Source: Humulus lupulus (taxonomy: Eukaryota; Streptophyta; Magnoliopsida; Rosales; Cannabaceae). Taken from it: DNA of 64,000 nt. The DNA lies in assembly GCF_963169125.1 (NCBI RefSeq), contig NC_084793.1:215662652-215726651 (forward strand), given 5' to 3'. The stretch's first letter is position 1. Each line of letters opens with the position of its first letter. Below are positions 8,845 to 21,500 of the stretch, in pieces. The position numbers were made by a program, and so were the translations under genes. Below the pieces are notes generated by a model that saw only the letters and a program-made list of their open reading frames with translations, had not been told where the DNA came from and searched no databases.

Positions 8845-11800
8845 TGTTAGGTTCATTTTAGGTTTGTTTTAGAGATTGTTTTATGCTATGTTTTTAGTTA
8901 TTTAGGATTGTTTAGTTCAGATTTACGCTTGTTTTCTTCTTGTTTCAGGTTTTAATGGTCAAGTACATAATATGGACTAAAATGAGAAGAAACATGTTAA
9001 ATATGATGAATAAGATGGATTTAGTGTTGATTGTTGGGTTTCAAGACATTATGTGTGGAAAATACTACATTAAAGAGGCTCAACACACGTTGTTTATGCT
9101 CTATAATGCAAGTCTGAGACTTCAAGCCGTATTTTGACTATAATTTCTTCACTTTCTGGAAACACTTCTAGAAACAGAAGTTATAGATATTTCTCTTAGC
9201 TTTCCATAGCTTTTTGAATCATTCAATCCGGATTTATATCGGAGTTATGATAAAAAATACGATGAGAAGATGCTGCAGGTTGTTTGAAATGAGTTCAGTT
9301 TTATTCTGTACAAAGTAGCGCCCCAGCGCTGTCGAGAAACAGAGAGCATGATTTAATGCAGGTTGTAGCACCTAGGAGCTACATTTCAGCACCCCAGTGC
9401 TATCAGTATTCCAGAAACGTGTTTTGTGACTTATCTACAACGCCTCAGCGCTATCTCGTGAAGCCCCGGCGCTAGGGTCCGTACGAAAACAGAATTTAGG
9501 GGAATTTTTAGGGGTAATCTTGTCTTTTCATGCAAAAATGAATTAGGGTCTATAAAATCTTCTTTAATGACGTTTTTAGGGGGGAGGTCAGATTAAGCAA
9601 CAAGGAGGCTAGAGAAGTGTTGATCCCTAAAGAGGGTGTTTTAAAATTTAAACTCGCAAGTGCACGAATTGTTTCAGAATATAATGTTCATGTAAGTACG
9701 AGGTCGAACCCATGGGAGTTGACTAACATCAAAAGAAACTATTTCAAACAAAGCAATAATATTCTAACCTAGTTCCAAATATTTGATGAGATTTTGTTTT
9801 AGAAAAATAAAAGACAAGTAATAAAAAGATTTAAGATTAAATAGAAAAATGGTTTTCAAATAAGATAAGTAAAATAAGATTATTAATATATTAGAATCCA
9901 CAAAATGCAAGTTCAATAGTATTTATAAGTATATTGATTCCCAAGTTTTGATATAGTTGAAATAAATCACACTATATATTTTTTCAAAATATATTTTCTA
10001 TTCAAGCACAAGTTACTCTTTCAAAAAGGTAGGATTTTTCTTCACTTATATAAGATATAATTTCTAAGCATTAGTTGTGTTACAACCTAATGAAACTACA
10101 AAAAATCAAAGAGATTATGTTTAGGCAAAATATGATACTTATGCTCTAAGAATTAGATGTGAACAATTTAATGAAAAACATTTAATCAAAGAATATCATA
10201 TTTTTGCATAATGAAGAACTAAGTGTAATATGCTTTAACACTCAATAATAGATGAAAAATGCATATCTTTGATAGAAAAATCCATAAACAATGTTACACA
10301 AATGGGAAATCAACATACAATAAAAAATACTATCTAGTTACATTTTGCTTCATCATCATCTTAATAACCTTTGAAAAAGATTAGAAGCTCATAACTAGAT
10401 TGAAATAAAAATTACAAAATAACATACTTGACATGCTCTTCAAAAGATGAAAATGATAGAAACAATAGTGAAAAGAAGAGAGAAAATGTGGAGTGTAGAA
10501 GAGGTTGAAAAAAGATGAAGAAGAAGAGCTCCCCAAATGGTCTTACAAGACTCTATTTATAGGAAAAATATGGAGATTAAATTAATCAAATTAAAATAAT
10601 AAATTGATTAATTTAATTGTGTTGGGAAGTGGTAGGATAAATAGAGTAAGTGTAAGAGTATTGGAAAGATGAAATGTTTTGTTGGGTAAAAGATTAGTGA
10701 AAAGCTAGGGTAAAAAAAATAAATTAGGAATGTTTATTTAGGTAAGAAAAATAGGGAAGAGTGAATTGATATTTTGGTGAAAAATATTGGGAATAAAAAT
10801 GTGAGTTTTTGGTCTTATTTTTGTGGCTTTGGCATGGTTGACTTGGGCTAGGCAGATGGTGCTTGAGCCGAAGTGGACTGAAGAAAGGACTTGGGCTTTG
10901 GTGGAGAGAAGTCAGGCGTTGGACCTGGTGGCTAATTGGGCTGGAGAGGATTGATATATGCTGAAGAAGCTGGGAGGCACTCCGTACGGACGTTGATGCA
11001 ATCAGGAGGCGTGATGGAGTTGAACGCTGGAGAGAAGGGACGTTGGTGTGTAGAAGCTTTGCTGAAGGAAGAAAAACGTGATGGGCCTGGCTGGAGCGGG
11101 CCCAAGATTGGGCTTGGGCTAGTGGTCCTCAAAAATGTCATCTTCTTATTTATTTTTTCTCAAAAATGCCACTTTTCTTCATTCTTTTTTCCTTACTTTT
11201 CAAAGCCCAAAATTGCAATAACTTCCCTACAAAATAAATATAAATTAAGTCATGATAAAATATTTTCAATTATAAATAATTCAACTTAATTCTTTGAAAA
11301 TATTAATTATAACTTAATTTATATTTAACATTTAAGCTCAATAATACTACATTTTTTACCTCAAATTAAACAACAATAATTCAAATAATTAACTCCAACA
11401 TTTTACAATAAAATAACTATAAAAACACACAAAAATCTAAAAAATTAAAATAAACCTAATAAATTCAAAATTACTTAAAAACTTAATAAATCAATTAAAA
11501 ACTCAAGAATTAAGCAACAATTAGCACATAAAAAGTGGTAAAATAACTCAATTTTGTAGAGTTATCAAGAAGAAACAAAAACCTAGAGTTCTTTTCTTTA
11601 TCTTTTGATTTAGATTATGTTAAATTCTATGTTTATGTTTGATTTAGTCATGTTTATGAACTAAATTTATGTTTAGGTTTTCTAATTGACTCTCTTGAAA
11701 CTCTATTATGATTTAATGCATTTATCTATTTCTTCTTCACTGAAATCTATTCAGTTTGTGTTTATTGTGTATGTAATTGACTGCGCATCTTTTACATATG

Positions 11801-12341
11801 ATTTATGAATTTGAATCAAAATCTGAAAAGTGAGATTTGAATATGCTAAAATTGAATAGACATAGATTTCAATTTAGAACGAGAGTATCAAATTGGTTTA
11901 TGTGATTTAGGGTTGTATTCATTGCTTCCTATTGTTTGAATTGACCATAGAAATATAGGGAATTCACATTAGGTCGAGTTTTCTATTTCTTAACTCGAAT
12001 AGTTAACACTTTTGCATGCCTATCATTTCAGTGAGAAGAGTTTCAGTAGTAATTGAATTAAAGAATAATAGAGTGGATAGTAGAGAAGATTAGGATTCCT
12101 AATTGTTTCATAGTGAATTTAATCCTTGTGTTCTTGTTATTATTTGATTTATGCAATTTTCATTTATTTCTATTTTCTTATTTTCAAATTTCACAAATCC
12201 AATTTTCATTAGCCAAATAGAAACTAGAAATGAATTATTTGGTAATTGAGAAATCGGTCTTCGTGGGACGACACTCATTCTTATCGAGATTTATTACAAA
12301 TTGTGATTATGTATACTTGCGTAGCTATAAAATTCGCAACA
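8845..12341 (+). mobile_element. 5' LTR of the Athila-derived element (interrupted)
   Basis: It runs from TGTTAGGTTC to GCAACA. The LTR proper is 8845-9617 plus 11573-12341, about 1,542 bases; 9618-11567 is an inserted solo LTR with its AGAAG duplication. The parts align over their length with the 3' LTR 16679-18225. A run of short GCGC-CAGCGCT repeats lies at 9315-9475. Small ORFs near 8940 repeat in both LTRs, use a non-ATG start and are not taken as genes. Confidence 0.9.
9618..11567 (-). mobile_element. Tat-type solo LTR
   Basis: The 1,950-bp segment begins TGTTGATCCC and ends GAGTTATCA on the plus strand, with a perfect duplication AGAAG (9613-9617 and 11568-11572). The 3' LTR of the host element lacks it at the matching place (about 17453). 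A TATA box, TATAAATA on the minus strand (10561-10554), and the sense start TGATAACTC put it on the minus strand. The start and the GGGCC/GGCCCA-rich patch at 10800-11130 resemble the LTR that begins at 62601. This is why I call it Tat lineage, with moderate certainty. The ORF at 10936 is not credible. Confidence 0.88.
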
Positions 12342-12347
12342 AGTTTT

Positions 12348-12364
12348 TGGCGCCATTGCCGGGG
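12348..12364 (+). promoter_or_regulatory. Primer binding site, tRNA-Asp type
   Basis: TGGCGCCATTGCCGGGG lies six bases after the LTR end. It is complementary, with one change, to the 3' end of plant tRNA-Asp (acceptor end CCGGCAACGGCGCCA), the primer known for Athila-group elements. Confidence 0.88.
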
Positions 12365-12478
12365 ACTGAAAAATTATCAATATTAAAATAGTTAATTTTA
12401 TTTCTAATTTGGTTGTCTTTTAAATAATTTCTAACTTGTTTGGCTGCAGTTGTTCTCTATCTCAGGTACTTTCTTTAT

Positions 12479-14914
12479 ATGCGCAGTAGAAGAGGAGCTG
12501 ACAGTCTAGTTCCAATTAATCTTGAGATCGAGAAGGAGTGCAAGCGAAACCGAAGAAACAAGAGGGCTGAAAGTTCCACTGTTGTTACCGCAGATATTAA
12601 TAACAGTGTGGAAAACATGAGCGGGGGAGCACTACAAGATCATAATCCTGCTGGTCAAAGACCTCTACGAGACTATGTACTCCCTACAGTCACAGGGGTA
12701 CACTCATGCATCTGTCCACCAGTAGTAGAGGCAAACAATTTTGAGATCAAGCCTGCTATCTTGCAGATGGTCCAAACTAAAGTTCAATTTGGTGGCCTCC
12801 CCACTGAAGACCCCAATATGCACATAGCCAATTTCCTGGACTTGTATGCCACTTTCAAGATGAATTGGGTGAGTGATGATGCCATTAGATTACGATTGTT
12901 CCCATTCTCACTAAGGGAGCGAGCGAAAACTTGGCTGAATTCACTTGAGGCCAATACTATCACCACTTGGGATGCTCTAGCTCAGAAGTTCTTAGCGAAG
13001 TTCTTTCCACCTGCTGAGACTGCTAAACTGATAGGGGAGATCAATAACTTCTCTCAACTTGAGGGAGAATATTTGTATGATGCTTGGGAGAGGTTCAAGG
13101 ACTTGATCAGAAAATGTCCCCACAGTATTGAGAAGTGGATGTTGGTCCACAACTTTTACAATGGTTTATGCGGTACCACTCACACAATAATTGATGCAGC
13201 AGTGGGAGGAGCGTTTATGAGCAAAAGTGCTAATGAAGCTTATGAACTCTTAGAGGAAATGGCCACTAATAATTACCAATGGCCAAGTGAACGAGCGGGC
13301 ATTAATAAAAAGGTTGCAGAGGTTCATGAACTAGATGCAATCACAACCTTAACTACTCAAGTTGTGTCTTTAACTAAGCAGCTGCAACAAAATACCAATT
13401 CTGCCCAAGTTGTGCAAGCCCAAGTAATGTGTGAATTGTGTGGAGGGCCTCATCCTTTTGACCAGTGTCAAGCTATTTTAGACCCCAACAATGTCCCATT
13501 AGATCAAGCTCAAGTCCAGGCAGTGGGTAATTTTCAGAGGCCCTACAACAACCCCTACTCCAACTCATATAATCCGGGGTGGAGAAACCATCCTAACTTT
13601 TCTTGGAGAAATAATCAGGACAAGCAACAACCGTTTCAACCACAGTATCAGCGGCCTATGACTCAAGCTCCACCACAAGCATCAACCTCTCAGCAACCTA
13701 GGCCACCAGCTCCTACAAAACAGCCTAGTGAATTGCAGGCTGCCCTATTGACTCTCACCAACACTCAAACTCAGTTTATGACTGAGACTAGATCCTCCTT
13801 CAGAAATTTGGAGATGCAAGTGGGGCAGCTGGCCAATATGTTGAATACTAGGCCCCAAGGGAATTTGCCTAGCAATACTGTGGTAAATCCTAAGGAGCAA
13901 TGTCAAGCTATCACTCTGAGGAGTGGGAAAGAAATTGAGGGTCCTTCTTTAAAAGAGACTCAAGAAAAAAAGGCAGAAGAAGAGGAGAGTTGTGAAAAAA
14001 TTGAGCCCCAAGTGGAGGAAAAGGTTACTGAAGGCCTTGCAACCAAAGAGAATATTCAACCGGTAGTTATTGATTCTAATGTCAAAATCCCGTATCCACA
14101 ACGACTCCGGAAGAAATCTCTTGACAAACAATTCTCAAAGTTTCTTGAGGTGTTTAAACAGATTTACATTAACATCCCATTTGCTGAGGCTTTGGAGCAA
14201 ATGTCGAGTTATGTGAAATTCATAAAAGAGATTTTATCAAAGAAACGAAAGTTGGAAGACTTTGAGACAGTGGCACTTACTGAAGGGTGCAGTGCAATTC
14301 TCCAAAGGAAGCTTCCACAAAAGCTTCAAGATCCAGGGAGTTTTACTATCCCTTGTACTATAGGGAAATTTGAATGCAAACATGCTCTTTGTGATCTTGG
14401 AACAACTATCAATCTCATGCCACTATCTGTATTTTGGAAGCTTGGTCTTGGTGAGGCAAAGCCTACTACTATTACTCTTCAGCTCGCGGATCGATCAATC
14501 AAGTACCCAAGGGGAGTTATTGAAGATGTGCTAGTCAAGGTAGACAAGTTTATTTGTCCAGCAGATTTCATTGTTCTAGACATGGAAGATGATGCAAACA
14601 TTCCCATTATTTTGGGAAGACCATTCTTAGCCACAGGGAGAGCACTAATTGATGTACAAAAGGGGGAGTTGAAGCTGCGAGTGCAAAATGAAGAGGTAAC
14701 ATTTAATGTTTTTTCAGAAAGTCATATTCCAACTTGTTGTAGAGTGGATGTGGTCTGTAGTGGTGGTAGTAATTTGGAAACCACCAAGAGAAAAACCAAT
14801 GCTAAAACTGGTAGTCGAGCAATTCGTCATTATTTGAAACAGTTTTCTAGTGGGAAGGCTCGAAGGCTGCACGAGCGGTGGAAGGCTTCAACGATTAGCA
14901 ACATCAAAAGATGA
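12479..14914 (+). CDS. gag-PR: Athila-type Gag-protease polyprotein, intact ORF
   Basis: This is an open frame of 811 codons. I take ATG 12479 ([19 protein letters not shown]) as start; the frame is open further upstream but without an earlier ATG. Gag core residues are [40 protein letters not shown] and [19 protein letters not shown] (about residues 85-190), then [15 protein letters not shown] single C-x2-C-x4-H-x4-C knuckle ([13 protein letters not shown]) is near residue 320. A Gln/Pro-rich stretch follows, and the protease (about residues 620-760) has [15 protein letters not shown], with DLG as the usual Athila active-site form, and [15 protein letters not shown]. It ends at TGA 14912-14914. 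RT, RNase H and integrase are absent. This is the only long intact element ORF in the window. Confidence 0.9.
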   Translation: MRSRRGADSLVPINLEIEKECKRNRRNKRAESSTVVTADINNSVENMSGGALQDHNPAGQRPLRDYVLPTVTGVHSCICPPVVEANNFEIKPAILQMVQTKVQFGGLPTEDPNMHIANFLDLYATFKMNWVSDDAIRLRLFPFSLRERAKTWLNSLEANTITTWDALAQKFLAKFFPPAETAKLIGEINNFSQLEGEYLYDAWERFKDLIRKCPHSIEKWMLVHNFYNGLCGTTHTIIDAAVGGAFMSKSANEAYELLEEMATNNYQWPSERAGINKKVAEVHELDAITTLTTQVVSLTKQLQQNTNSAQVVQAQVMCELCGGPHPFDQCQAILDPNNVPLDQAQVQAVGNFQRPYNNPYSNSYNPGWRNHPNFSWRNNQDKQQPFQPQYQRPMTQAPPQASTSQQPRPPAPTKQPSELQAALLTLTNTQTQFMTETRSSFRNLEMQVGQLANMLNTRPQGNLPSNTVVNPKEQCQAITLRSGKEIEGPSLKETQEKKAEEEESCEKIEPQVEEKVTEGLATKENIQPVVIDSNVKIPYPQRLRKKSLDKQFSKFLEVFKQIYINIPFAEALEQMSSYVKFIKEILSKKRKLEDFETVALTEGCSAILQRKLPQKLQDPGSFTIPCTIGKFECKHALCDLGTTINLMPLSVFWKLGLGEAKPTTITLQLADRSIKYPRGVIEDVLVKVDKFICPADFIVLDMEDDANIPIILGRPFLATGRALIDVQKGELKLRVQNEEVTFNVFSESHIPTCCRVDVVCSGGSNLETTKRKTNAKTGSRAIRHYLKQFSSGKARRLHERWKASTISNIKR

Positions 14915-16678
14915 GTTTTTGCTTATGATACTATGGCTCTAAAGGATGAGCAGGGTGGACTTGACTCGAGTTGAAATTTGATGAAGGAAGTGAGCGTCCA
15001 GCTAGAGACGTTAAAGAAAGCGCTTTTGGGAGGCAACCCAATGTTATTTTTAATTCAATTTTTTATGAGTTTGTAATTTTTATTTTCTTTTAAACTCTTT
15101 TTAATTTTTGTTCTTATGCTTAGATTTTATTTTCAATAATTTTTAGTTAGTTAATAATTTTTTAATCGTGAAATACATGAAAGAAAAAAGAAGAAGAAAA
15201 AACTTTATATTGACCTGCAGCGCCTGGGACAAACTGAACTTTCCAATCACCGCCTTCGTCACCTCCATTTTGATGATGTTTAGCTAGACTGTTGGTAAGT
15301 TTTCTTTCCTTTTCTTTTTATGTCACATTGGGGACAATACGTCAATCAAGTTTGGGGGAGGAGTCTTACTATTTTGTGTGTTTGTGTTGTGTTGTTAGTC
15401 TGTGTTTGTTGTTGTTTGAGTTATATTTTAGTTAAATGTTGTGTTGCATTGTGTTTGTGTGAATCAAGTTGTCAATGCTAGCCTATGAAGTGGAAGAAAA
15501 TGCCGTGCAAATTTTTTGAAATTTTTTATCAATTGAATCTGTGTGCTTGGTTAGACTGCATTGGTAGCTTGTTTCGATCCATAAAAAAAATTGAATGTTT
15601 AGCCATGATTGAAAAATGCTTTGCAATTTGAATTTGAATGTATGCATTGTTAAAAAAAAATTGGCTTGTGGTTTGATGAATGAATGAATCTAGAACTTGC
15701 TTGTTTATCATTTGAGACGAAATCCTAAATGAGATATGCTTAGGAAAACGATTTAGGCAATTTCTTGGAACGTTTGAGCTTTTCAAGCCAACCCAAAAGT
15801 AATTCTCCATTGTTACCCTTGTTGAGCCTAAAATTGTCCTCTTTGTTGCTTGACACCAATTGTGAGCCAAATAGATATTTTGTTAGTTTTCATTCCTTTA
15901 CCAAATTACTATGAGCATATGGATAAATATTGGGGAATGAATTGTAATGGGATGTGATTAGTTTGTAATTTGGTGTATTGTAATTAAGAGTAAAAAGAGA
16001 ATTGAAAAAATATACAAAAATATATATATATATATATACAAAAGCAAAATAATAGAAGTTTAAAAATCCAAGCTACACTCTTTGTATGCTTTCACAAAAA
16101 CAAGTTTGGGGGAGTTGAGTTTGAATAATAAAAAAAATGTTCAAGTGAAATAAGTGTTTCTCAACCTTTACTTGGGTTCATATGGAGTTTTCTTTGGGTG
16201 AATTGTTGGTTTGTAAGTTTATATGCTTATGGTAATTTGGAGATTAAATGACATATATTTACCCATTGCGTAAGACTATTGTTATGAGCCTAAAGTCCTA
16301 GTGATTCTTGAGCATATTTTGTCTACATTAGTGGAGAGTGGTGAACAATGCAAGCATATAGATCAATGGTTCGATGGGTTGATGGTGAATTTTTGGCATG
16401 CATACATAGATTCAATTATTGAGTAATTTTTGTGGTTGTGGTTGAATAGGCATTTTTGGATTGAATCAAGTTGTTGGTGTGGTTTAACTAAAATTCTGGA
16501 TTGTTTCTACAAATCGGGATTTTGGACTTTTGTGTGAGATTTTCTGACATTGAGTCTAATTCAGTATTGTTGACTTGATTCAAGAGTTTGTGTCATCTGT
16601 GTTTTTGAGTTTTCTAGTTTTGTCAGTTTAGTGTGAGTCTTTACTCGAGGGCGAGTAAAGGTTAAGTTTGGGGAAATT
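14915..16678 (+). other. Athila-type 3' non-coding region and polypurine tract
   Basis: No credible gene lies here. Just after the ORF, a segment ending GGGAGGCAACCCAATG (about 15020-15045) is of the kind found after the coding part of Athila elements. AAGTTTGGGGGAG occurs at about 15350 and again at 16102. An inverted repeat CTTTACTCG/CGAGTAAAG (16639-16660) stands directly before the polypurine tract GTTAAGTTTGGGGAAA (16661-16676). A TA microsatellite is at 16021-16038. The pol part of an autonomous Athila would normally lie before this region and is deleted. Confidence 0.75.
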
Positions 16679-18225
16679 TTTTAGGTTCATTTTAGGTTTG
16701 TTTTAGAGATTGTTTTATGCTATGTTTTTAGTTATTTAGGATTGTTTAGTGCAGATTTACGCTTGTTTTCTTCTTGTTTCAGGTTTTAATGGTCAAGTAC
16801 ATAATATGGACTGAAATGAGAAGAAACATGTTAAATATGATGAATAAGATGGATTTAGTGTTGATTGTTGGGTTTCAAGACATTATGTGTGGAAAATACT
16901 ACATTAAAGAGGCTCAACACACGTTGTTTATGCACTATAACGCAAGTCTGAGACTTCAAGCCATATTTTGACTATGATTTCTTCACTTTCTGGAAACATT
17001 TCTAGAAATAGAAATTGTAGATATTTCTCTTAGCTTTCCATATCTTTTTGAATCATTCAATTTAGAGTTATATAAAATAAGTTATGATAAAAATACGATG
17101 AGATGATGTTGCAAGTTGTTTGAAATGAGTTCAGTTTTATTCTGTACAAAGTAGCGCCCCAGTGCTGTCGAGAAACAGAGAGCATGATTTAATGCAAATT
17201 GTAGCACCTAGGCGCTACATTTCAGCGCCTCAGCGCTATCATTTTTCCATAAACATGTTTTGCGACTTATCTACAGCGCCTCAGCGCTATCTCGTGGCGC
17301 CCCAGTGCTAGGGTCCGTACGGATACGGAATTTAGGGCAATTTTCAGGGGTAATATTGTCTTTTCATGCAAAAATGAATTAGGGTCTATAAAATCTTCTT
17401 TAATGACGTGTTTAGGGGGAGGAGATTAGATTAAGCAACAAGGAAGCTAGAGAATAAACAAAAACCTAGAGTTCTTTTCTTTATCTTTTGATTTAGATTA
17501 TTTTAAATTCTATGTTTATGTTTGATTTAATCATGTTTATGAACTAAATTTCTGTTTAGGTTTTCTAATTGACTCTCTTGAAACTCTATTATGAATTAAT
17601 GCATTTATCTATTTCTTCTTCATCTGAAATATATTCAGTTTGTGTTTATTGTGTATGTAATTGACTGCGCACTTTTTACATATGATTTATGAATTTGAAT
17701 CAAAATCTGAAAAGTGAGATTTGAATATGCTAAAATTGAATAGACATAGATTTCAATTTAGAACGAGAGTATCAAATTGGTTTATGTGATGTAGGGTTGT
17801 ATTCATTGCTTCCTATTGTTTAAATTGACCATAGAAATATAGGGAATTCACATTAGGTCGAGTTTTCTATTTCTTAACTCGAATAGTTAACACTTTTGCA
17901 TCCCTATCATTTCAGTGAGAAGAGTTTCAGTAGTAATTGAATTAAAGAATAATAGAGTGGATAGTAGAGAAGATTAGGATTCCTAATTGTTTCATAGTGA
18001 ATTTAATCCTTGTGTTCTTGTTATTATTTGATTTCTACAATTTTCATTTATTTCTGTTTTCTTATTTTCAAATTTCACAAATCCAGTTTTCATTAGCCAA
18101 ATATAAACTAGAAATTAATTATTTGGAAATTGATAAATCAGTCTTCGTGGGACGATACTCATTCTTATCAAGATTTATTATAAATTGCGATTATGTAAAC
18201 TTGCGTAGCTATAAAATTCGCAACA
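16679..18225 (+). mobile_element. 3' LTR of the Athila-derived element
   Basis: The 1,547-bp LTR is nearly identical to the 5' copy (8845-9617 plus 11573-12341). Its start has TT where the 5' LTR has TG, and it ends GCAACA before the ATGAG duplication. It carries the GCGC-CAGCGCT repeats at 17150-17310. It shows the empty site of the solo LTR that interrupts the 5' copy (GCTAGAGAA then TAAACAAAAACC at about 17445-17465). Confidence 0.9.
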
Positions 18226-18552
18226 ATGAGTCCTGAACATTTTCCTTTTATTAAGAAAAGAAAATAAAATAAATATAAAATTGCCATCTTTTAGGATAAG
18301 ATGATAAGGCTTATATTTTGATTTGGTTCACATTGGGAAAAGGGTTAGGTGAGGTGTAAGGAGAGGAAATGGTGGGATTTAACTTATTCTATGGGATAAA
18401 TTTTGAGCTTTTCACACTTGGGTGCTCTTCTTAGGGTTAGGTCACTAAAGGGTTATAGATAGAAGACATATGAACCTTGTAAACCATTGTTGTGTGGCTG
18501 CCCAAATTGAGAGAGAGAAAAAAAAAAAGCAAAGAGTGCACGAAAAAGAGAG

Positions 18553-21500
18553 TGTACCACACCAATTTTTTTTAATTAATCGTGTGCCTTATTTTATTAT
18601 TAATTGTTAAATGTTAGGAAATTATATTTAATTTTTCAGTAGAAATTATGTGAATTTAATTTGTTAATTGTATTAAATATTTTAATTTTCAAGTTCATGA
18701 GCTTTTGTTGTATGCACCAAGGTGTATGGTTAGTAGAGATGCACTTGAGCACTTGTGTGTGTGCATGTGCATGGTTGCATGGTGAGCATGCAATAGTTTC
18801 CCTATGCATAATTTTCTTTTTATTTTATTTATTCAAGAAATTAAAACAAAATAAAAAGGAAAGAACTAGAGAGATAGGGCCGTGAGCATAAGAATTGGGA
18901 AACCTCTTCTAGTTAATTATTTATTTTATTATATTTTTCCTTGGTGGAAATTAGAGGTAAGTAGATAAAGAGACAAATTGGGTGAGGTAACACTTGATGA
19001 TTAAACTAAATACGGAAAGGAAGGATTGAGATGAGAGGATGTAATTTTTCTCCAGGTGGTCATGTATAGAGAGGAAGGGAGAGGCAATGGGTGCTCAGTC
19101 AAGTTAGTGTGAATGCATAGGGAAGTTTAAATTCTAGGACAATGCAACCAAGACATAATTTTCAATATCATGGATTTTGGGAGAGGCAATTGGGGAAAGA
19201 TTGAAGCCAATTTTGGGCAAGTGACTCAAGGGGTTCTGCTAGGTTAAGAAGAGAAAAAAGTGAGTTTTAGAAGACTCATTTGTGGTGGATACCGAATCCT
19301 AGAGAGAGAAGGAAGAAAGAAGTGCTTGTGAGGCTAGGAGAAGAGGAAAAGAAGAAGGAAGAAGGAAGGGATTAGGGTTCGACATCCCTAGGGTAAGTAT
19401 TTGGTTAATAGTGGTTTTGCTTTTAGTTTTGATTTATTCCTCTAAGTATGTTTCTTCTTCTCATTGCTAAGTCTCTCTTTTTCTCCTTCCTTGTGGTTCG
19501 AATATGGTGGTAGGGTATTCAAGGTGATTGTACTGTAGGATTCTTGTCACTCTTGTATTCTTGATTCCACAAGCATGAAAGGCAATGGATTCTCTCTCAT
19601 TTTGATTGATTTTGTGTTGATCTTGGATTTTGGCTTTGAAGTATGGAATGATATCAAATTTCTAGCCTTGTGGTGGTTTTTTTGTATTTTGATTCTTGTT
19701 ATGCTTTTATGGTTGTTGTTGAGACGAGGCATGATCATGATATGAGAGTTTTTGGATGGTGTATGGTTAGCCTAATGCATGTTTTGGGGCTCTTGTTATT
19801 GAGTCTTTTGATTGATAAACATGCTTATGGAAGTAGGCATATTATTTTATGTATTATATCAAGGCATGCTAGGGTCTTGTATGTGTTGTGCTTGCGTTTT
19901 TTTGGCAACCTAGGGTGCTTATGTATAGTACTAATATTGTTTAATGTATTTTCAGTGTTTTGAAAGTAGAAACATGTTAGGACTTCTTACATTTTTGCAT
20001 GTTTGATTTTAATTCCCTTCCTAGCTTGTTGTCACTTGTAAAATTAGAAATATGCTAGGATTTTTCTTTGAGTTTTGGAAACAATACGGATTTGAAACAT
20101 GCTATGTAATTTTTGGCATAGGCATAATTCTTGAATGATGAGTTGATGTTATTCCTTGTAGCTAATATTAAAACTATTGATTTGGAATAGGTTAATTGGT
20201 ATTATTTTCATGACTTGTGCCATGAAGTTTTCGGTCTTGTGAGTGTGATTTAAGATGATTTAATTTTTTATTGCATGCTAATGGTAATATTAAAATATAT
20301 AAAAAGGATATAAAGCATGCTAGGTTAATGATTCAACATGATTAAGAACATATTTAAGCAAATGTATGCTTTCTGAATTTTGTTAACTCTAGATTGGTAA
20401 ATTATAAATTTATTAGTAAGAAAGCAAGCTATGACTTAAAATGCATATTTTAAAAGCAAGACAACAAAAAGAGTGATTTCCATATGTTAATAATGTATTT
20501 TCTTAAATCAAAAGCATGCATTTTTTTATTTTTTTTTTCAAATAATATTTTTTTTAATTCAATTATGTGAATTTAATTAAATAAAATGCTTGCTGGAATT
20601 TTGGGTTTATTAAGAGAAAATGTCTTTTGATTAAGATAAGTAAAGCATGTACTCAAATAAATTAATTCCTAGATTTTATATATGAAATATGTGATTTTTC
20701 CACACTTTAAAGATGTATTTTCACATTTATATTTATGCATTTTTTTATGATAAGTAAAATTATTTTCCTAAAGGTGATCAAGAAATTCATTGGTAATTAT
20801 AAGTAATTACAAATCTTGTCACATTCTTTTTATTGTTATTTAATAATAAATGGGATTATTATTTTATGAAAAATTAAAAACTAATAAATTATTGGACATT
20901 AGATTTTTGTAATAAAGTTTATGAATGACAAATATGTGGTTAAAAGAAATAATGAAGTAATAATTAAGTGGTAAATTATTTATGCTTGCTGAATTTTAAG
21001 AAAAGGCAATATGAAATTAGCATGTAGAATTTATTGACTTTAAATGTTAAATTTTAAGAACACTCCCACGTATGCATGTTAAGTGCAAGTGTATTTTTAT
21101 GTTCAAACATACACCTATTATTCAAACATGTGATTTTTATTTTGTAACCATGAATGATTGATTAGTAGAATTAACCTTATTCTTTTATGATTTTATGTGG
21201 AATTATTGTATGTTTGTAATTGTAGTGCAACTTGTGCCACGTGTGCATGGCCCATGCACACGTGGGGTATGTATGTTGGCATGAGTATTCTTACGTGATT
21301 TCAAAGACAAACATTTGATTATGATAATAGGCTCGTTGTGACGTTTTCGCACTTTACTCTGCTTGGATTTGAGGTAAGGAAGTTAGATAGAATTATCTAT
21401 GTATTATGCTATGAAAGGTATGACTTGTTATGTTGCAAGAAATAAAGTGCTATGGAAAGTGTAAATTCTATGTTTTGATATGTCATGATAAGCTAAGTGT

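Larger units (their letters stand above)
8845..18225 (+). mobile_element. Athila-derived gag-protease-only LTR element
   Basis: The element has two LTRs (8845-12341, enlarged by an inserted solo LTR, and 16679-18225), a tRNA-Asp primer site, one long gag-protease ORF, an Athila-type 3' non-coding region and a polypurine tract. Flanks GTGAG (8840-8844) and ATGAG (18226-18230) are a 5-bp target duplication with one mismatch. There is no trace of RT, RNase H or integrase between the protease and the 3' region, so it must have been mobilised by a partner. Without the inserted LTR the element is about 7.4 kb. The two LTRs look very similar and the ORF is open, which suggests recent activity compared with its neighbours. 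Confidence 0.9.

Noticed and set aside
8940..9137. 65-codon ORF repeated in both Athila LTRs (also 16774-16971)
   Set aside because: It starts at a non-ATG codon, lies inside LTRs, and is repeated only because LTRs are repeated. It shows no domain and sits behind an AT-rich, acceptor-like tract.
10936..11289. 117-codon plus-strand ORF
   Set aside because: It lies inside the Tat-type solo LTR, which is oriented on the minus strand. It has no domain and ends in low-complexity AT sequence.
12440..12478. Upstream start of the Athila gag ORF
   Set aside because: The codon at 12440 is TTG, not ATG. The first ATG in frame is 12479 and gives a start like other Athila Gag proteins.
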